This document shows positions 20,100 through 28,917 of a stretch of DNA of 64,000 nucleotides, one piece after another. The translations under genes and the position numbers were made by a program. This DNA is from CAWJAP01 sp963834365. GTDB lineage: Bacteria; Acidobacteriota; Vicinamibacteria; Vicinamibacterales; Vicinamibacteraceae. Positions within the stretch are counted from its first letter, which is position 1. Each line of letters starts with the position of its first letter. Under the pieces are notes generated by a model. It ran no database searches. It was not told the DNA's origin and saw only the letters and a program-made list of their open reading frames with translations. The stretch covers positions 1 to 64,000 of the forward strand of contig CAWIBS010000007.1 in the NCBI GenBank assembly GCA_963834365.1, given 5' to 3'.

Positions 20100-20897
20100 C
20101 TAGGCCGGCTGCCGATAGCTGGCCCTGCGAACGCGGAGCGGAGCCGTCCAGCCCAGCCACATCGCGGCAGCCCCCATGCCGAAACCGAGGCCGCCGACCA
20201 GCCACGCCGGCGCCGCGGCGACCGCCTCTCCCAACGCTGCCAAGCCGGGCACCGCGGGGGCGAGATGGTATCCGGCCCACTCGAGCATGGTCGCCGCGCC
20301 GATGGTGATGAACGGCGCGGGCCGGTGTGGCTGCCACCGCCACAGCGCGACCACGCACACCAGCGTGATGACCATCGAGAGATCGAAGCCCGGATGGAAG
20401 GCGGCCGGCAAAGGCGTCTCCTTGGCGACGAGCCCCAACGGCAGTCGCGTCACCACTGCCATGATCAAGGGCAACGGTGTCGCCAGGAGGTAGCCGCCGT
20501 GCAGCGCCGGGTTGCGCCGGTGCACCAGCGCCTGATAGCACAGAAAGGCGAAAGCCACCGTCGACAGACCATCGGCCCACATCAGCCGGTCACCCATGGT
20601 GGCGCGAAACACGTCGGTTCGTCGCTGCATCGTCTGAACGACCAGAAATCCAGCCGCACAGAACAGCGGCACGAGCCCCAGCATGGCGCGCCCCAGCCAG
20701 CGGTGACGGACGCGGTCGCGCCGGTCAATCAACATGCTCTGCGCAATGATCAGCAGCATCCAGGACAGCGCCGTGAGTCCGTGGAAGTGATGCTGCCATG
20801 CCGACCTTCCCAGACGACTGAGATACCCCGGCCAGAAGGCCAGGAACGTGAGCCCGATCAGAAGCCACAGGGCCAGATGCGCGCGACGATATGGCAT
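20100..20897 (-). CDS. Multi-pass membrane protein (DUF2306-like)
   Basis: This is a 265-residue protein with about seven hydrophobic helices. Conserved-looking histidines sit in HHFHGLTALSW, RHRWLGRAM and ALHGGYLLATPL, which recalls DUF2306 and related heme- or redox-linked membrane families, but I cannot assign it firmly. A tail of charged residues (RVRRASYRQPA) ends the protein. It lies just downstream of the beta-lactamase-fold gene on the same strand (53 bases apart) and may be co-transcribed with it. Confidence 0.7.
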   Translation of the reverse strand: MPYRRAHLALWLLIGLTFLAFWPGYLSRLGRSAWQHHFHGLTALSWMLLIIAQSMLIDRRDRVRHRWLGRAMLGLVPLFCAAGFLVVQTMQRRTDVFRATMGDRLMWADGLSTVAFAFLCYQALVHRRNPALHGGYLLATPLPLIMAVVTRLPLGLVAKETPLPAAFHPGFDLSMVITLVCVVALWRWQPHRPAPFITIGAATMLEWAGYHLAPAVPGLAALGEAVAAAPAWLVGGLGFGMGAAAMWLGWTAPLRVRRASYRQPA

Positions 20898-20950
20898 GAA
20901 CGACTTCCGGCTGGACGAATCGAGGAGGGACCCGGCAAGGCGTTCAGCAA

Positions 20951-22402
20951 TCAGGGCAGCGGTCCCGTCCGCGTGTAGCGAAGATTTGCCGTGTGATAGC
21001 CCGTAACCTGCCCCTCTGCTCCGACCTCGAATGTGAGACGCTCGCCAAACGCGTCGAACGCGAAGGTGCCCGTTGAACGCATGACAAAGATGTGTGGATC
21101 CGACGTGGGTTCGAGAATGACCCGCGTCGTATATGGATTGGCAGTATCAGGCGCCACCAGCGACAACTGACCGTCGAGCACACCCACGAACATGGTCGAG
21201 GTTCCATTCTGCGATCGGTACTGCCCGACATACCCCGCGGTGCTCGGTGACAGCGGCGCAACCGGACGCGCCGTGGCCTTCGCCGCGATTGGACCGAGAA
21301 GCCGCAGGGCGTAGTCGACATAACCGGCAGGGTTGCCATCGTCGGCATTGGTGAGAACGACTACTCCAAGACGAAGAGTCGGCACGAATTCGATCTGCGT
21401 GCGAAAACCAGGAACGTTGCCCGGGTGGCCCGCCTGAACGCGTCCGTCCACGCGACGAACGCGCAGCCCGAAACCCCACGCGTTCTGCCAGTCGTCAAGG
21501 AGCCATTGCGGCCGGTGCATGTCACGCAGAGTCGTGCTCTTGAGGACCGATCCGACCGCTGAAGAGCCTGACGACACGTGGAAGACCAGATACTTCGCCA
21601 GGTCCTCGACACTGGACGCCATATTTGCCGCGGCGCCAACCGCTTCGGCGCTGCCAAATGTCGGCGCGTTGACGGGGCGTTCGCCTGGCACCGGGCGGGC
21701 GTACCCGACCGCAAGGCCGGGTTCATCCGCTCGCGGCATGGTCCGCGTGCTCTTCATACCCAGGGGATCCAGGATGTGGCGCTGGACATAGCGGTCCCAC
21801 GGCTCTCCGCTGACCGCGCCCACGACCTCGCCGAGAAGCGCGAATCCCAGGTTCGAGTACTTCCAGGTGACACCGGGCGAGTATGTCTCTTCAACTTCCA
21901 CTCTGAGCGCTGCGGCGGATGGAAACGTCGGGCTGGTCCACACAGTGCCCGGCACTTCGCGTTGAAGGCCTGAGCTGTGCGTGAGCAGTTCACGAATCGT
22001 GATATCCGATGCGGCCGGATCGTGGGCACGAATCCGCGCCCAACTGAGATGCCGACGAAGCGGATCATCGAGCTGCAGCTTCCCGGCATCGCGGAGTTGG
22101 AGAATTGCGACAGCGGTGAACGTTTTCGTGATTGATGCAATCCGATACAACGTTCGAGGATCGGCAGGCACCCTTTTTTCTGAGTCGGCATAGCCGTAGC
22201 CTTTGGCCCACAGGAGACGATCACCGAGCACGACGCCAATCGATAATCCAGGCTGCTCCCGCTGAGCGACGGCCGTCGTCAACCAGGCATCGAGCAGGCG
22301 CAGGGCGTCACTCATTCCTGCCGGCTCTTGCGCGCCGGCGGCACGCGGAGCGGCCGTCAGTACCAACGCCAGCGCTGAAGCAGTTAGAATCCTTGGAATC
22401 AT
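20951..22402 (-). CDS. Serine beta-lactamase-fold hydrolase (class C/PBP4*-like), secreted
   Basis: This 483-residue exported protein has a signal peptide (MIPRILTASALALVLTAAPRAAGA). The catalytic SxxK is SITK in YRIASITKTFTAV, YSN follows in WKYSNLGFALLG, and HPG in VQAGHPGNVPGF stands in the third-motif position. The C-terminal part (about 110 residues after PLSPSTAGYVGQY) is the lipocalin-like domain common in this group. ATG 22402 is chosen because the signal peptide starts there; the longer frame adds 46 non-family residues. Likely a peptidase or esterase rather than a true resistance enzyme. Confidence 0.88.
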   Translation of the reverse strand: MIPRILTASALALVLTAAPRAAGAQEPAGMSDALRLLDAWLTTAVAQREQPGLSIGVVLGDRLLWAKGYGYADSEKRVPADPRTLYRIASITKTFTAVAILQLRDAGKLQLDDPLRRHLSWARIRAHDPAASDITIRELLTHSSGLQREVPGTVWTSPTFPSAAALRVEVEETYSPGVTWKYSNLGFALLGEVVGAVSGEPWDRYVQRHILDPLGMKSTRTMPRADEPGLAVGYARPVPGERPVNAPTFGSAEAVGAAANMASSVEDLAKYLVFHVSSGSSAVGSVLKSTTLRDMHRPQWLLDDWQNAWGFGLRVRRVDGRVQAGHPGNVPGFRTQIEFVPTLRLGVVVLTNADDGNPAGYVDYALRLLGPIAAKATARPVAPLSPSTAGYVGQYRSQNGTSTMFVGVLDGQLSLVAPDTANPYTTRVILEPTSDPHIFVMRSTGTFAFDAFGERLTFEVGAEGQVTGYHTANLRYTRTGPLP

Positions 22403-22559
22403 CGGTGTCTTTCTCCACGGAACTCGCTGTTGCACAGTCTTCTCGTCGCCCGCATGATGTCCCACATCATCCACGACTGGAGCGAGAATCCTGTTCATCC
22501 TTACACGCGTCATCCCGACCAACTCCGTTGATGTACCCATCGCAGGTCTATGTTCTAAG

Positions 22560-22672
22560 CCCGGAGTTTACTTGTGTTGACATGTGGCGCAGGCCTTAGG
22601 CCTGCGGCCGTTGGCCGGGCTGAAGCCCGGCGCCACCTTGGCGGGCCCGTTGTCAACTAAGTGAACTCTGGG
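22560..22672. repeat. MITE-like element, complete copy
   Basis: About 113 bases with imperfect terminal inverted repeats: the left end CCCGGAGTTTACTTGTGTTG matches the complement of the right end (CCCAGAGTTCACTTAGTTGA). Inside are two perfect hairpins, GCAGGCCTTAGGCCTGC at 22589-22605 and GCCGGGCTGAAGCCCGGC at 22614-22631. It has no coding capacity. It lies between two divergent hydrolase genes, and its right end supplies the GTG that opens the downstream frame. Another full copy is at 54716-54833. Confidence 0.75.
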
Positions 22673-24179
22673 ATTAAATGCGCCTTGGTCCCGGCTGTCG
22701 CGATCGCCGTGACGGTCATGAGCGGTGTCATCGTCCCGTGCGTGCTCGCCCAGGACGCGGCGGTGTTTGCCGAGGTCGATGGGACGATGGAACACTACCG
22801 CCTCGACGCCCACATTCCCGGCATGGTGTGGGGCATCGTGCAGGATGGCCGGCTGGTGCACGTGAAGGGCGCCGGCGTGCAGGACATCGGCACGAAGCGT
22901 CCCGTCAACGCGGACACCCTTTTCCGCATCGCCTCGATGACCAAGGCGTTCACGGCGCTGTCGATCCTGAAGCTCAGGGACGAGGGCAAGCTCGCGCTCG
23001 ACGCACCAGTGGAAACGTACGTGCCGGAGGTGCGTGGATGGAAGTACCCGACCGACGACTCCCCCAGGATTCGTGTGCGCGAGCTGCTGACCCACACCGC
23101 GGGCTTCGTCACCGACGATCCCTGGGGCGATCGGCAGACGCCGCTTCCGGAAAGTGAGTTCACGCGCTTCCTGCGCGACGGCGTGCCATTCACTCGACCG
23201 CCGGCGACGGCAATGGAGGTACTCGAACCTCGGCTACGCACTGCTCGGCCGCATCATCGCCAACGTGTCGGGACAGGCCTACAAGGACTTCGTTCAGAGA
23301 TTATTGTTCACGCCTCTCGGCATGGCGGCCACGGGGTTTGACGTGGCTGCCGCTCCTCAGGAACGCCGAGCCCTTGGCTACCGCTGGGAGGACGGCACCT
23401 GGAAGCTCGAGCCGACGATGGCGCACGGCGCCTTCGGCGCGATGGGCGGCATTCAGACCAGCGCCGCCGACTACGCCAAATGGCTGTCGTATCTGCTCTC
23501 CGCGTGGCCGCCGCGCGACGGCGCCGATACCGGACCGGTGCGACGTTCGACCGTGCGCGAGCTGGCGCAGGGGGCGAACTTTCCCTCGGTTCGGCTGCGA
23601 CCGGGATCGAGTGGAGCCGAGGCGTGCCGTCAGGCGTCGACGTACGCGATGGGTTTCTACGCCGCGACCGACTGCGAGCTCGCCCTCACTCTGAGTCATG
23701 GCGGTGGCTACCCGGGCTACGGATCGCACGTGCTGCTGCTGCCGGACTACGGCGTGGGCATCTTCGCCCTGGCCAACCGCACCTACGCGGGGCCTCGCGC
23801 GCCGGTATGGGACGCAGCGGTCACGCTGTTGCGGGCAGGACGATTGAAGCTGCGATCATCGATGCCGTCAGCCGCGCTCACCAGTGCGTATGCCGCGGCC
23901 GTGAAGATCTTCACCACGGGCACGGTCGCGTCCACGGGCGATGTGCTCGCGATGAACTTCCTGATGGACCGCGACGCGGAACACCGGGCTCGCGACGTCG
24001 CCAGGCTGAAAGCCGAGGTCGGCACATGCGACACCGCCGCACCGATCGTGCCGACGGGTGCGCTCGCAGGCGGGTTCACGTGGACCTGCGAGCACGGTCG
24101 CGTGAACGGGCACATTCTGCTCGCGCCCACGCCGACACCGCAAATTCAGTCGCTCACCTTCATCCGTTCGACGCCGTGA
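22661..24179 (+). CDS. Serine beta-lactamase-fold hydrolase, secreted (one frameshift)
   Basis: This is a second exported hydrolase of the PBP/class C fold, about 500 residues when rejoined. A signal-like segment AVAIAVTVMSGVIVPCVLA precedes the core. SMTK in FRIASMTKAFTAL is the SxxK motif, YSN is in WRYSNLGYALLG, and LSHGGGYPGYG holds the HGG third motif. The frame breaks at about 23213, in ACGGCAATGGAGGTACTCG, where one base change of frame restores WRYSNLGY. The GTG at 22661 lies inside the MITE end; a better ATG at 22678 would be usable only if one base were removed, so the N-terminus is uncertain. Confidence 0.85.
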
Positions 24180-24225
24180 AGCCAAGCGAAGAAGCCCGAA
24201 CTCGTGTGATAGCGTAGCCGCCAAC

Positions 24226-25254
24226 ATGTCCGATCCGCAGTCTCCGTCGTCGCTGCCCCCGCACGTCCAGATCATTCAGATGGGCACCGCGTATTGGGTG
24301 TCGCAGTTCGTGTGCACCGCGGCCAACATCCGTCTCGCCGACCACCTTGCCGATGGTCCGCGATCGGCGGGCGAGCTGGCGGCCGTCACCGGCGCCAATC
24401 CGCGCGCCTTGCACCGATTCATGCGCACGCTCGCGAGCCTCGGCGTCCTGACCCAGGACGGCGGCGACCGCTTTGCCCTCACGCCGCTCGGCGCGGCGCT
24501 GAAGAGCGATGCGCCGGGCGCGGCGCGCGCCACCGTCCTCGCGCTGGGGGGATCGGTGGTCCAGAGCGCGTTCGCCGAGTTCCAGTATTCACTCGAGACC
24601 GGCAAGACGGCGATGGAGAAGGTCTGCGGCATGCCGTTCTTCGACTATCTGGCGCAGCACCCGCAGGAGGCCGCGCAGTTCAGCGACGCCATGGTCGGCA
24701 TCCACGGCGCGGAGCCGCCGGCGGTCGCCGCCGGCTACGATTTCTCGCGCTTCGCCACGATCGTCGACGTCGGTGGCGCCACCGGCAACATGCTGGGCCA
24801 CATCCTCACGCGGCACCCTCAGCCGCGAGGCATCCTCTTCGATCGACCGCATGTCGTCACGGAAGCGCCGGCGCTGCTGCGTGCGCACGGGGTGGAAGAC
24901 CGGGTCTCGATCGAGCACGGCAGCTTCTTCGAGCGCGTTCCCGCGGGCGGCGACGCGTACATCCTGTCGCACATCATTCACGACTGGAACGAGGATCAGT
25001 GTTTGACGATTCTCGGCAACTGCCGCAAGGCGATGAAGCCGGGCGCCAGGCTGCTGATCGTCGAGTTCGTGCTGCCGGAGGGCGACACGCCGCACTTCGG
25101 CAAGATCGCCGACATGGTGATGCTGACGGTCCCCGGCGGCGAAGAGCGTACCGCCCCCGAGTACGGAGCATTGCTGGCCGCCGCGGGACTGAAGATGACG
25201 CGCGTGGTTCCGACGGCGTCCGACGTGAGCATCGTCGAGGCTGAACTGGCGTGA
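24226..25254 (+). CDS. SAM-dependent O-methyltransferase (CrtF/acetylserotonin-type)
   Basis: This 342-residue methyltransferase has an N-terminal winged-helix dimerisation domain (LADGPRSAGELAAVTGANPRALHRF) and a Rossmann C-domain. The SAM site reads TIVDVGGATGNMLGHIL at about residues 178-194, and the catalytic region SHIIHDWNEDQCLTIL contains the conserved His and Asp-Trp of plant-type and hydroxyneurosporene O-methyltransferases. Substrate unknown. It starts 46 bases after the preceding hydrolase stop on the same strand, and its stop is adjacent to the convergent PQQ dehydrogenase. Confidence 0.9.
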   Translation: MSDPQSPSSLPPHVQIIQMGTAYWVSQFVCTAANIRLADHLADGPRSAGELAAVTGANPRALHRFMRTLASLGVLTQDGGDRFALTPLGAALKSDAPGAARATVLALGGSVVQSAFAEFQYSLETGKTAMEKVCGMPFFDYLAQHPQEAAQFSDAMVGIHGAEPPAVAAGYDFSRFATIVDVGGATGNMLGHILTRHPQPRGILFDRPHVVTEAPALLRAHGVEDRVSIEHGSFFERVPAGGDAYILSHIIHDWNEDQCLTILGNCRKAMKPGARLLIVEFVLPEGDTPHFGKIADMVMLTVPGGEERTAPEYGALLAAAGLKMTRVVPTASDVSIVEAELA

Positions 25255-25255
25255 G

Positions 25256-27280
25256 TCATCGCGCCGTGGGCAGGGCGAACGCGAGGAGGCTGTCGTCGGT
25301 GACCGGGTTGTGGAAGTATCCGCCGCCGGTCGCGGCGATCACGACGTATTGTCGGCCGTCGCGGCCTTCGTAGGTCATCGGCGTCGCCTGCGCCGCGGCC
25401 GCGAGCTTGAACGTCCACAGCTCCTTGCCGGTCCTGGCGTCGAAGGCGCGGAATCGGCTGTCGTCGGTCGCGCCGACGAACACCAGGCCACCGGCCGTCG
25501 CAATCGTGCCGCCGTTGCCCGGCCGGCCGGTGTTCTGCTTGTCAGCGGGCAGGCTCTCGGTGATGCCGAGCGTCACGCGCCAGGCGAACTCGCCGGTATG
25601 GACGTTGACCGCGGTCAGCTGGCCCCACGGCGGCTGCTGACAGGGCAGCTGCTGCGAATCGCTGCCGCGGATGCTGAAGCGGCCGCCACCCGGAAATCCC
25701 TGGTACGGCCCGTCCGGATCGACGCGATTGCCCTGCCCGTCCGCTCTCGCCGGGTCGGTCGCGTTGGCCGCGCGATCCTTGAGCCCGGAAATCTGCCCGA
25801 GCTCGTTGGTGCTGATGAAGAGAAACCCGAGCTGCGGGTTGTAGGACATGCCGCCCCAGTTGACCCCGCCGTGGTTCCCGGGGAACTGCACGCGCAGACG
25901 GTTGTAGGTGACCGGCACGTACGGTCCGCCGAGCTGCATGCCGTCGATCAGCTTCCGGCACGCGCTCTCCAGCTCCGGCGTGACCGTGGCGATGTCGGCT
26001 GCCGTCATGGCCATGCGCGACAACGGCGGCGGCGCGAGCGGGAAGGGCTGCGTCTTCGCGGTCCGCTCGAGCGGCACGTCGCTCTGCGGCACCGGCCGGT
26101 CTTCGACGCCGAAGAGCGGCTTGCCGGTCGTGCGATCGAGGATGAAGAGCAGGCCGACCTTGCCGATCACGGCCACCGCGGGGATCGTCCGGTTGCCCTG
26201 GCGGACGTCGATCAACACCGGCGGCGCAGAGAGGTCGGCGTCCCAGATGTCGTGACGGACGACCTGGAAGTGCCACAGGTACTTGCCGGTGTTGGCGTCG
26301 GCGGCGACGAGACTGGTGCCGAACAGGTTGTCGCCTTCGCGATCGCCCCCGTACTGATCCACCGACGGCGCGCCGAACGGCATGAACACGATGCCGCGCG
26401 CGGCGTCGACGGTGATGAATCCCCAGACGTTGACGCCCGAGCGGTTCTTCCAGCTGTCGCCGGCCCAGGTCTCGACGTACTTCTCGCCGGCGCGCGGCAC
26501 GGAGTGGAACGTCCACACCAGCTTGCCCGTGCGCATGTCCCACGCGCGCACGTCGCCCGCCGGCCCGCGCGGCGGGTTCTCCTGTGTCGTCCCGCCGGTG
26601 ATCACCAGGTTGCGGTAGACGATCGGCGGTGAGGTGAGGCCGTTGCGTCCGGGCAATCCTTGCAGGATCTCGGGCGTATTGAGGTTGACGACGCCCTTCT
26701 CGCCGAACGCGTCGTTGGGCGCGCCGGTCCTGGCGTTCAGCGAGTACAGCTTGGCGTCGCTCGTGCCGAACACGATCTGCGGCGGCGTGCTGCCGTCGCC
26801 CGGCCAGTATTCGACGCCGCGCATCGACGGGTTGCCGGAGGGAAGCTGGAATGCCCAGACTTCCTTCCCCGTCGTCGCGTCGAGTGCCACCACCCGGTGG
26901 TCCGGCGTCGACAGGTACATGACGCCGTCGACGACGAGCGGTGTGACTTCGCTCGCCGCGAAGCCGGAGCCACCGCGGCCGCGGCCGGACTGCGGCGTCG
27001 CCGGTGGTGGCGTCGCCGGTGGTGGCGTAGAGGGTGGTGGCGTCGCCGGTTTCATGTGGTACGTCCAGGCGACGGTCAGGCGGCCGACGTTGGCGGGCGT
27101 GATCTCGGTCAGCGGCGAGAAGCGCGAGGCCCCGGGATCGTGGCCGTAGGTCGGCCATTCCCTTGCGCCGGCCCCGGCACGGACGTCGGCGCCGCCGGTC
27201 TGCTGCGGGGCGACGGCGACACTCACCGCGGCGGCGGCCACGCACGCCAGACAGGCAGTCACGCGTCGGCTGGCAATCAT
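25256..27280 (-). CDS. PQQ-dependent dehydrogenase, periplasmic (quinoprotein glucose/alcohol dehydrogenase type)
   Basis: This is a 674-residue periplasmic eight-bladed quinoprotein. The signal peptide is MIASRRVTACLACVAAAAVS. Trp-docking style blade repeats recur (TTGKEVWAF, ANTGKYLWHF, TGKELWTF), and EWPTYGHDPGASRFSPLTEI is the classical first blade. PQQ-site residues lie in the WGFITVDAARGIVFMPFG and NHGGVNWGGMSYNPQ stretches. A tandem proline-rich insert (TPPPA repeated, bases about 26995-27053) separates blades one and two and is unusual. ATG 27280 is chosen for the signal peptide. A five-heme cytochrome gene lies just upstream on the same strand and could accept its electrons. Confidence 0.9.
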   Translation of the reverse strand: MIASRRVTACLACVAAAAVSVAVAPQQTGGADVRAGAGAREWPTYGHDPGASRFSPLTEITPANVGRLTVAWTYHMKPATPPPSTPPPATPPPATPQSGRGRGGSGFAASEVTPLVVDGVMYLSTPDHRVVALDATTGKEVWAFQLPSGNPSMRGVEYWPGDGSTPPQIVFGTSDAKLYSLNARTGAPNDAFGEKGVVNLNTPEILQGLPGRNGLTSPPIVYRNLVITGGTTQENPPRGPAGDVRAWDMRTGKLVWTFHSVPRAGEKYVETWAGDSWKNRSGVNVWGFITVDAARGIVFMPFGAPSVDQYGGDREGDNLFGTSLVAADANTGKYLWHFQVVRHDIWDADLSAPPVLIDVRQGNRTIPAVAVIGKVGLLFILDRTTGKPLFGVEDRPVPQSDVPLERTAKTQPFPLAPPPLSRMAMTAADIATVTPELESACRKLIDGMQLGGPYVPVTYNRLRVQFPGNHGGVNWGGMSYNPQLGFLFISTNELGQISGLKDRAANATDPARADGQGNRVDPDGPYQGFPGGGRFSIRGSDSQQLPCQQPPWGQLTAVNVHTGEFAWRVTLGITESLPADKQNTGRPGNGGTIATAGGLVFVGATDDSRFRAFDARTGKELWTFKLAAAAQATPMTYEGRDGRQYVVIAATGGGYFHNPVTDDSLLAFALPTAR

Positions 27281-27375
27281 CGGTTTCTCTCCGAGTGACG
27301 CAGGCATGCTACATCGAACGGCAAGGGCAGCCGCTCGGCTCACGACAGCTCCAGCGCCGGCGACGCTCGCGAGAC

Positions 27376-27921
27376 TCACTTCCTCGGTTCATGGCAGGCG
27401 CTGCAGTCGGTGAATGCCTGGCGCTTGTCGTGGCAGGTCACGCACCCGAGCATCGTCGTGACGTTGGTCTCGAGCGCGATCACGTCGCGTTCGTTCACCG
27501 GGCCGTGGCAGTCGGCGCACGGCACTTCCGCTTCGAGGTGCGTGCCGTGCCGCCAGTAGACGTAGTCCGGCACCCGATAGACGCGGACCCAGGGGACCGC
27601 CGTGTTCGAGGCCGCGTACTGCGCCAGCTTCTGGATCGCCGGCCGGTCCTTGGCGATGGCCTGGTGACAGCCCATGCAGATCGCGGTGTCCGGGTAGGTC
27701 ATCAACTTGCCCGCGTCCGGGTTGACGTGGCAGGTGCGGCATTCCAGCCCGAGCGCGAGATGGGTCTTGTGGCTGTAGGGAAGAGGCTGCACCGGCGCCG
27801 GCGGCGGCGTTTGCGCCGGCAACACGCCCACCGGCTGCGCGGCCCCGTCCAGGCGCGCCGCGATCGAGGCGAGCAGCATCAGGGACAGCCCGACGGCGAG
27901 CCGGCACGGCGTAATCGACAT
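27376..27921 (-). CDS. Multiheme cytochrome c (five CxxCH)
   Basis: This exported protein of 181 residues has five heme-attachment motifs: CRTCH, CMGCH, CADCH, CVTCH and CSACH. Extra histidines (YSHKTHLAL, WRHGTHLEA) suit bis-His ligation as in cytochrome c3/c7-type proteins. A signal peptide (MSITPCRLAVGLSLMLLASIAA) starts at ATG 27921; the 57 codons upstream in frame do not look coding. It precedes the PQQ dehydrogenase by 95 bases on the same strand, which suggests an operon and an electron-transfer partnership. Confidence 0.9.
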   Translation of the reverse strand: MSITPCRLAVGLSLMLLASIAARLDGAAQPVGVLPAQTPPPAPVQPLPYSHKTHLALGLECRTCHVNPDAGKLMTYPDTAICMGCHQAIAKDRPAIQKLAQYAASNTAVPWVRVYRVPDYVYWRHGTHLEAEVPCADCHGPVNERDVIALETNVTTMLGCVTCHDKRQAFTDCSACHEPRK

Positions 27922-28013
27922 GGTCGGCGGAACGGCCGGTCGCTTGGTCGTGGAGCAGTGTAGCCCATGGTCATGGCAGGTGTGCGGCGCAGCCTCTGTG
28001 CCACCATGTCCGC

Positions 28014-28514
28014 ATGACCCCGCACGATCTCCAGGCGCTCCTCGAATATCACTACTGGGCGACGGACCGCATGTTGACGGCTGTCGAGCCACTCGATCCC
28101 GATCGGTTCACGCGCGATCTCGGCAACAGCTTTCGATCGGTGCGCGACACGCTGTCGCACCTGCAGGGCGCCGAGTGGATCTGGCTCTCGCGGCTTCAGG
28201 GCACGTCGCCGACCACCTGGCTGCCGCACGAGCGGTTTCCGGACCCGTCGGCCGTGCGAGCCGCGTGGGCGGAAACCGAAGCGGGGTTCCGCGCGCTCGT
28301 AGGCGGCCTCGACGAGGCGGGACTCGAGCGCGTGATCGAGTACCGCCTGCTGAGCGGCCAGCCGGGAGCCAGCCGCACGTGGCACCTCGTGCAGCACGTG
28401 GTGAACCACGCGACCTATCATCGCGGGCAGGTCACGACGATGCTCCGGCAACTCGGCGCCGCGCCGCCGAAATCGCTGGACCTCATCACCTTCTATCGCG
28501 AGCTGGGACGCTGA
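28014..28514 (+). CDS. DinB family protein
   Basis: This 166-residue four-helix-bundle protein of the DinB/YfiT superfamily has the usual metal histidines: one in TLSHLQGAEWIW and two in HVVNHATYHRGQVTTML. Members include metal-dependent thiol transferases, but the small-molecule thiol and substrate are unknown. It is read away from the cytochrome gene with about 90 bases between starts, so the region 27922-28013 likely holds two divergent promoters. Confidence 0.88.
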   Translation: MTPHDLQALLEYHYWATDRMLTAVEPLDPDRFTRDLGNSFRSVRDTLSHLQGAEWIWLSRLQGTSPTTWLPHERFPDPSAVRAAWAETEAGFRALVGGLDEAGLERVIEYRLLSGQPGASRTWHLVQHVVNHATYHRGQVTTMLRQLGAAPPKSLDLITFYRELGR

Positions 28515-28564
28515 ACCGGGGCACCGTTGGCAGGCCGAGGATCGCGCTCTTCAGCGCGGTCATG

Positions 28565-28757
28565 GACGGCGGCCCCCGCCCCGGGCCTGGTCCAGAGCAC
28601 CTTCGGGCCTTCCGCTGGCCAGGGGCAAGCTCTTCTGGTCGGACGTGCTGTTCCTCGCCGGCCCGTAGATCCACGGCCAATCCGCCGCGAACGCGCAGGT
28701 CGCCGACAGGACGACCATCACGGTTGCCAGCTTCGCCGTCTCCCTCATCGTCACCAC
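28565..28757 (-). pseudogene. Remnant of a PQQ-like beta-propeller protein
   Basis: Only the first 60-70 codons of a gene survive. They encode a signal peptide (MRETAKLATVMVVLSATCAFA) and ADWPWIYGPARNSTSDQ; after one frame change near 28625 the sequence continues PWPAEGPKVLWTRPGAGAAV, the typical first blade of PQQ-like proteins. Family similarity ends there, 50 bases before the DinB stop. The intact relative at 30967 begins the same way (ADWPQWQGPDRARVS, WPAGGPRVVWT). A truncated duplicate or deletion remnant is the best reading. Confidence 0.7.
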
Positions 28758-28917
28758 TCCTGTCCCAGACCCTGGCAGCCCGAATCAGGTCCTCTGAAGA
28801 CGAACTGACATGTCTCGGGTAGATTGTTCAATGTGGTGACCGGCTCCGGCGAACTGCGGCCGCAGTCATGTCGAACGCCGTGGCTCCCGTCACGATTGCG
28901 CGGGAAGTGTTTCAGCT

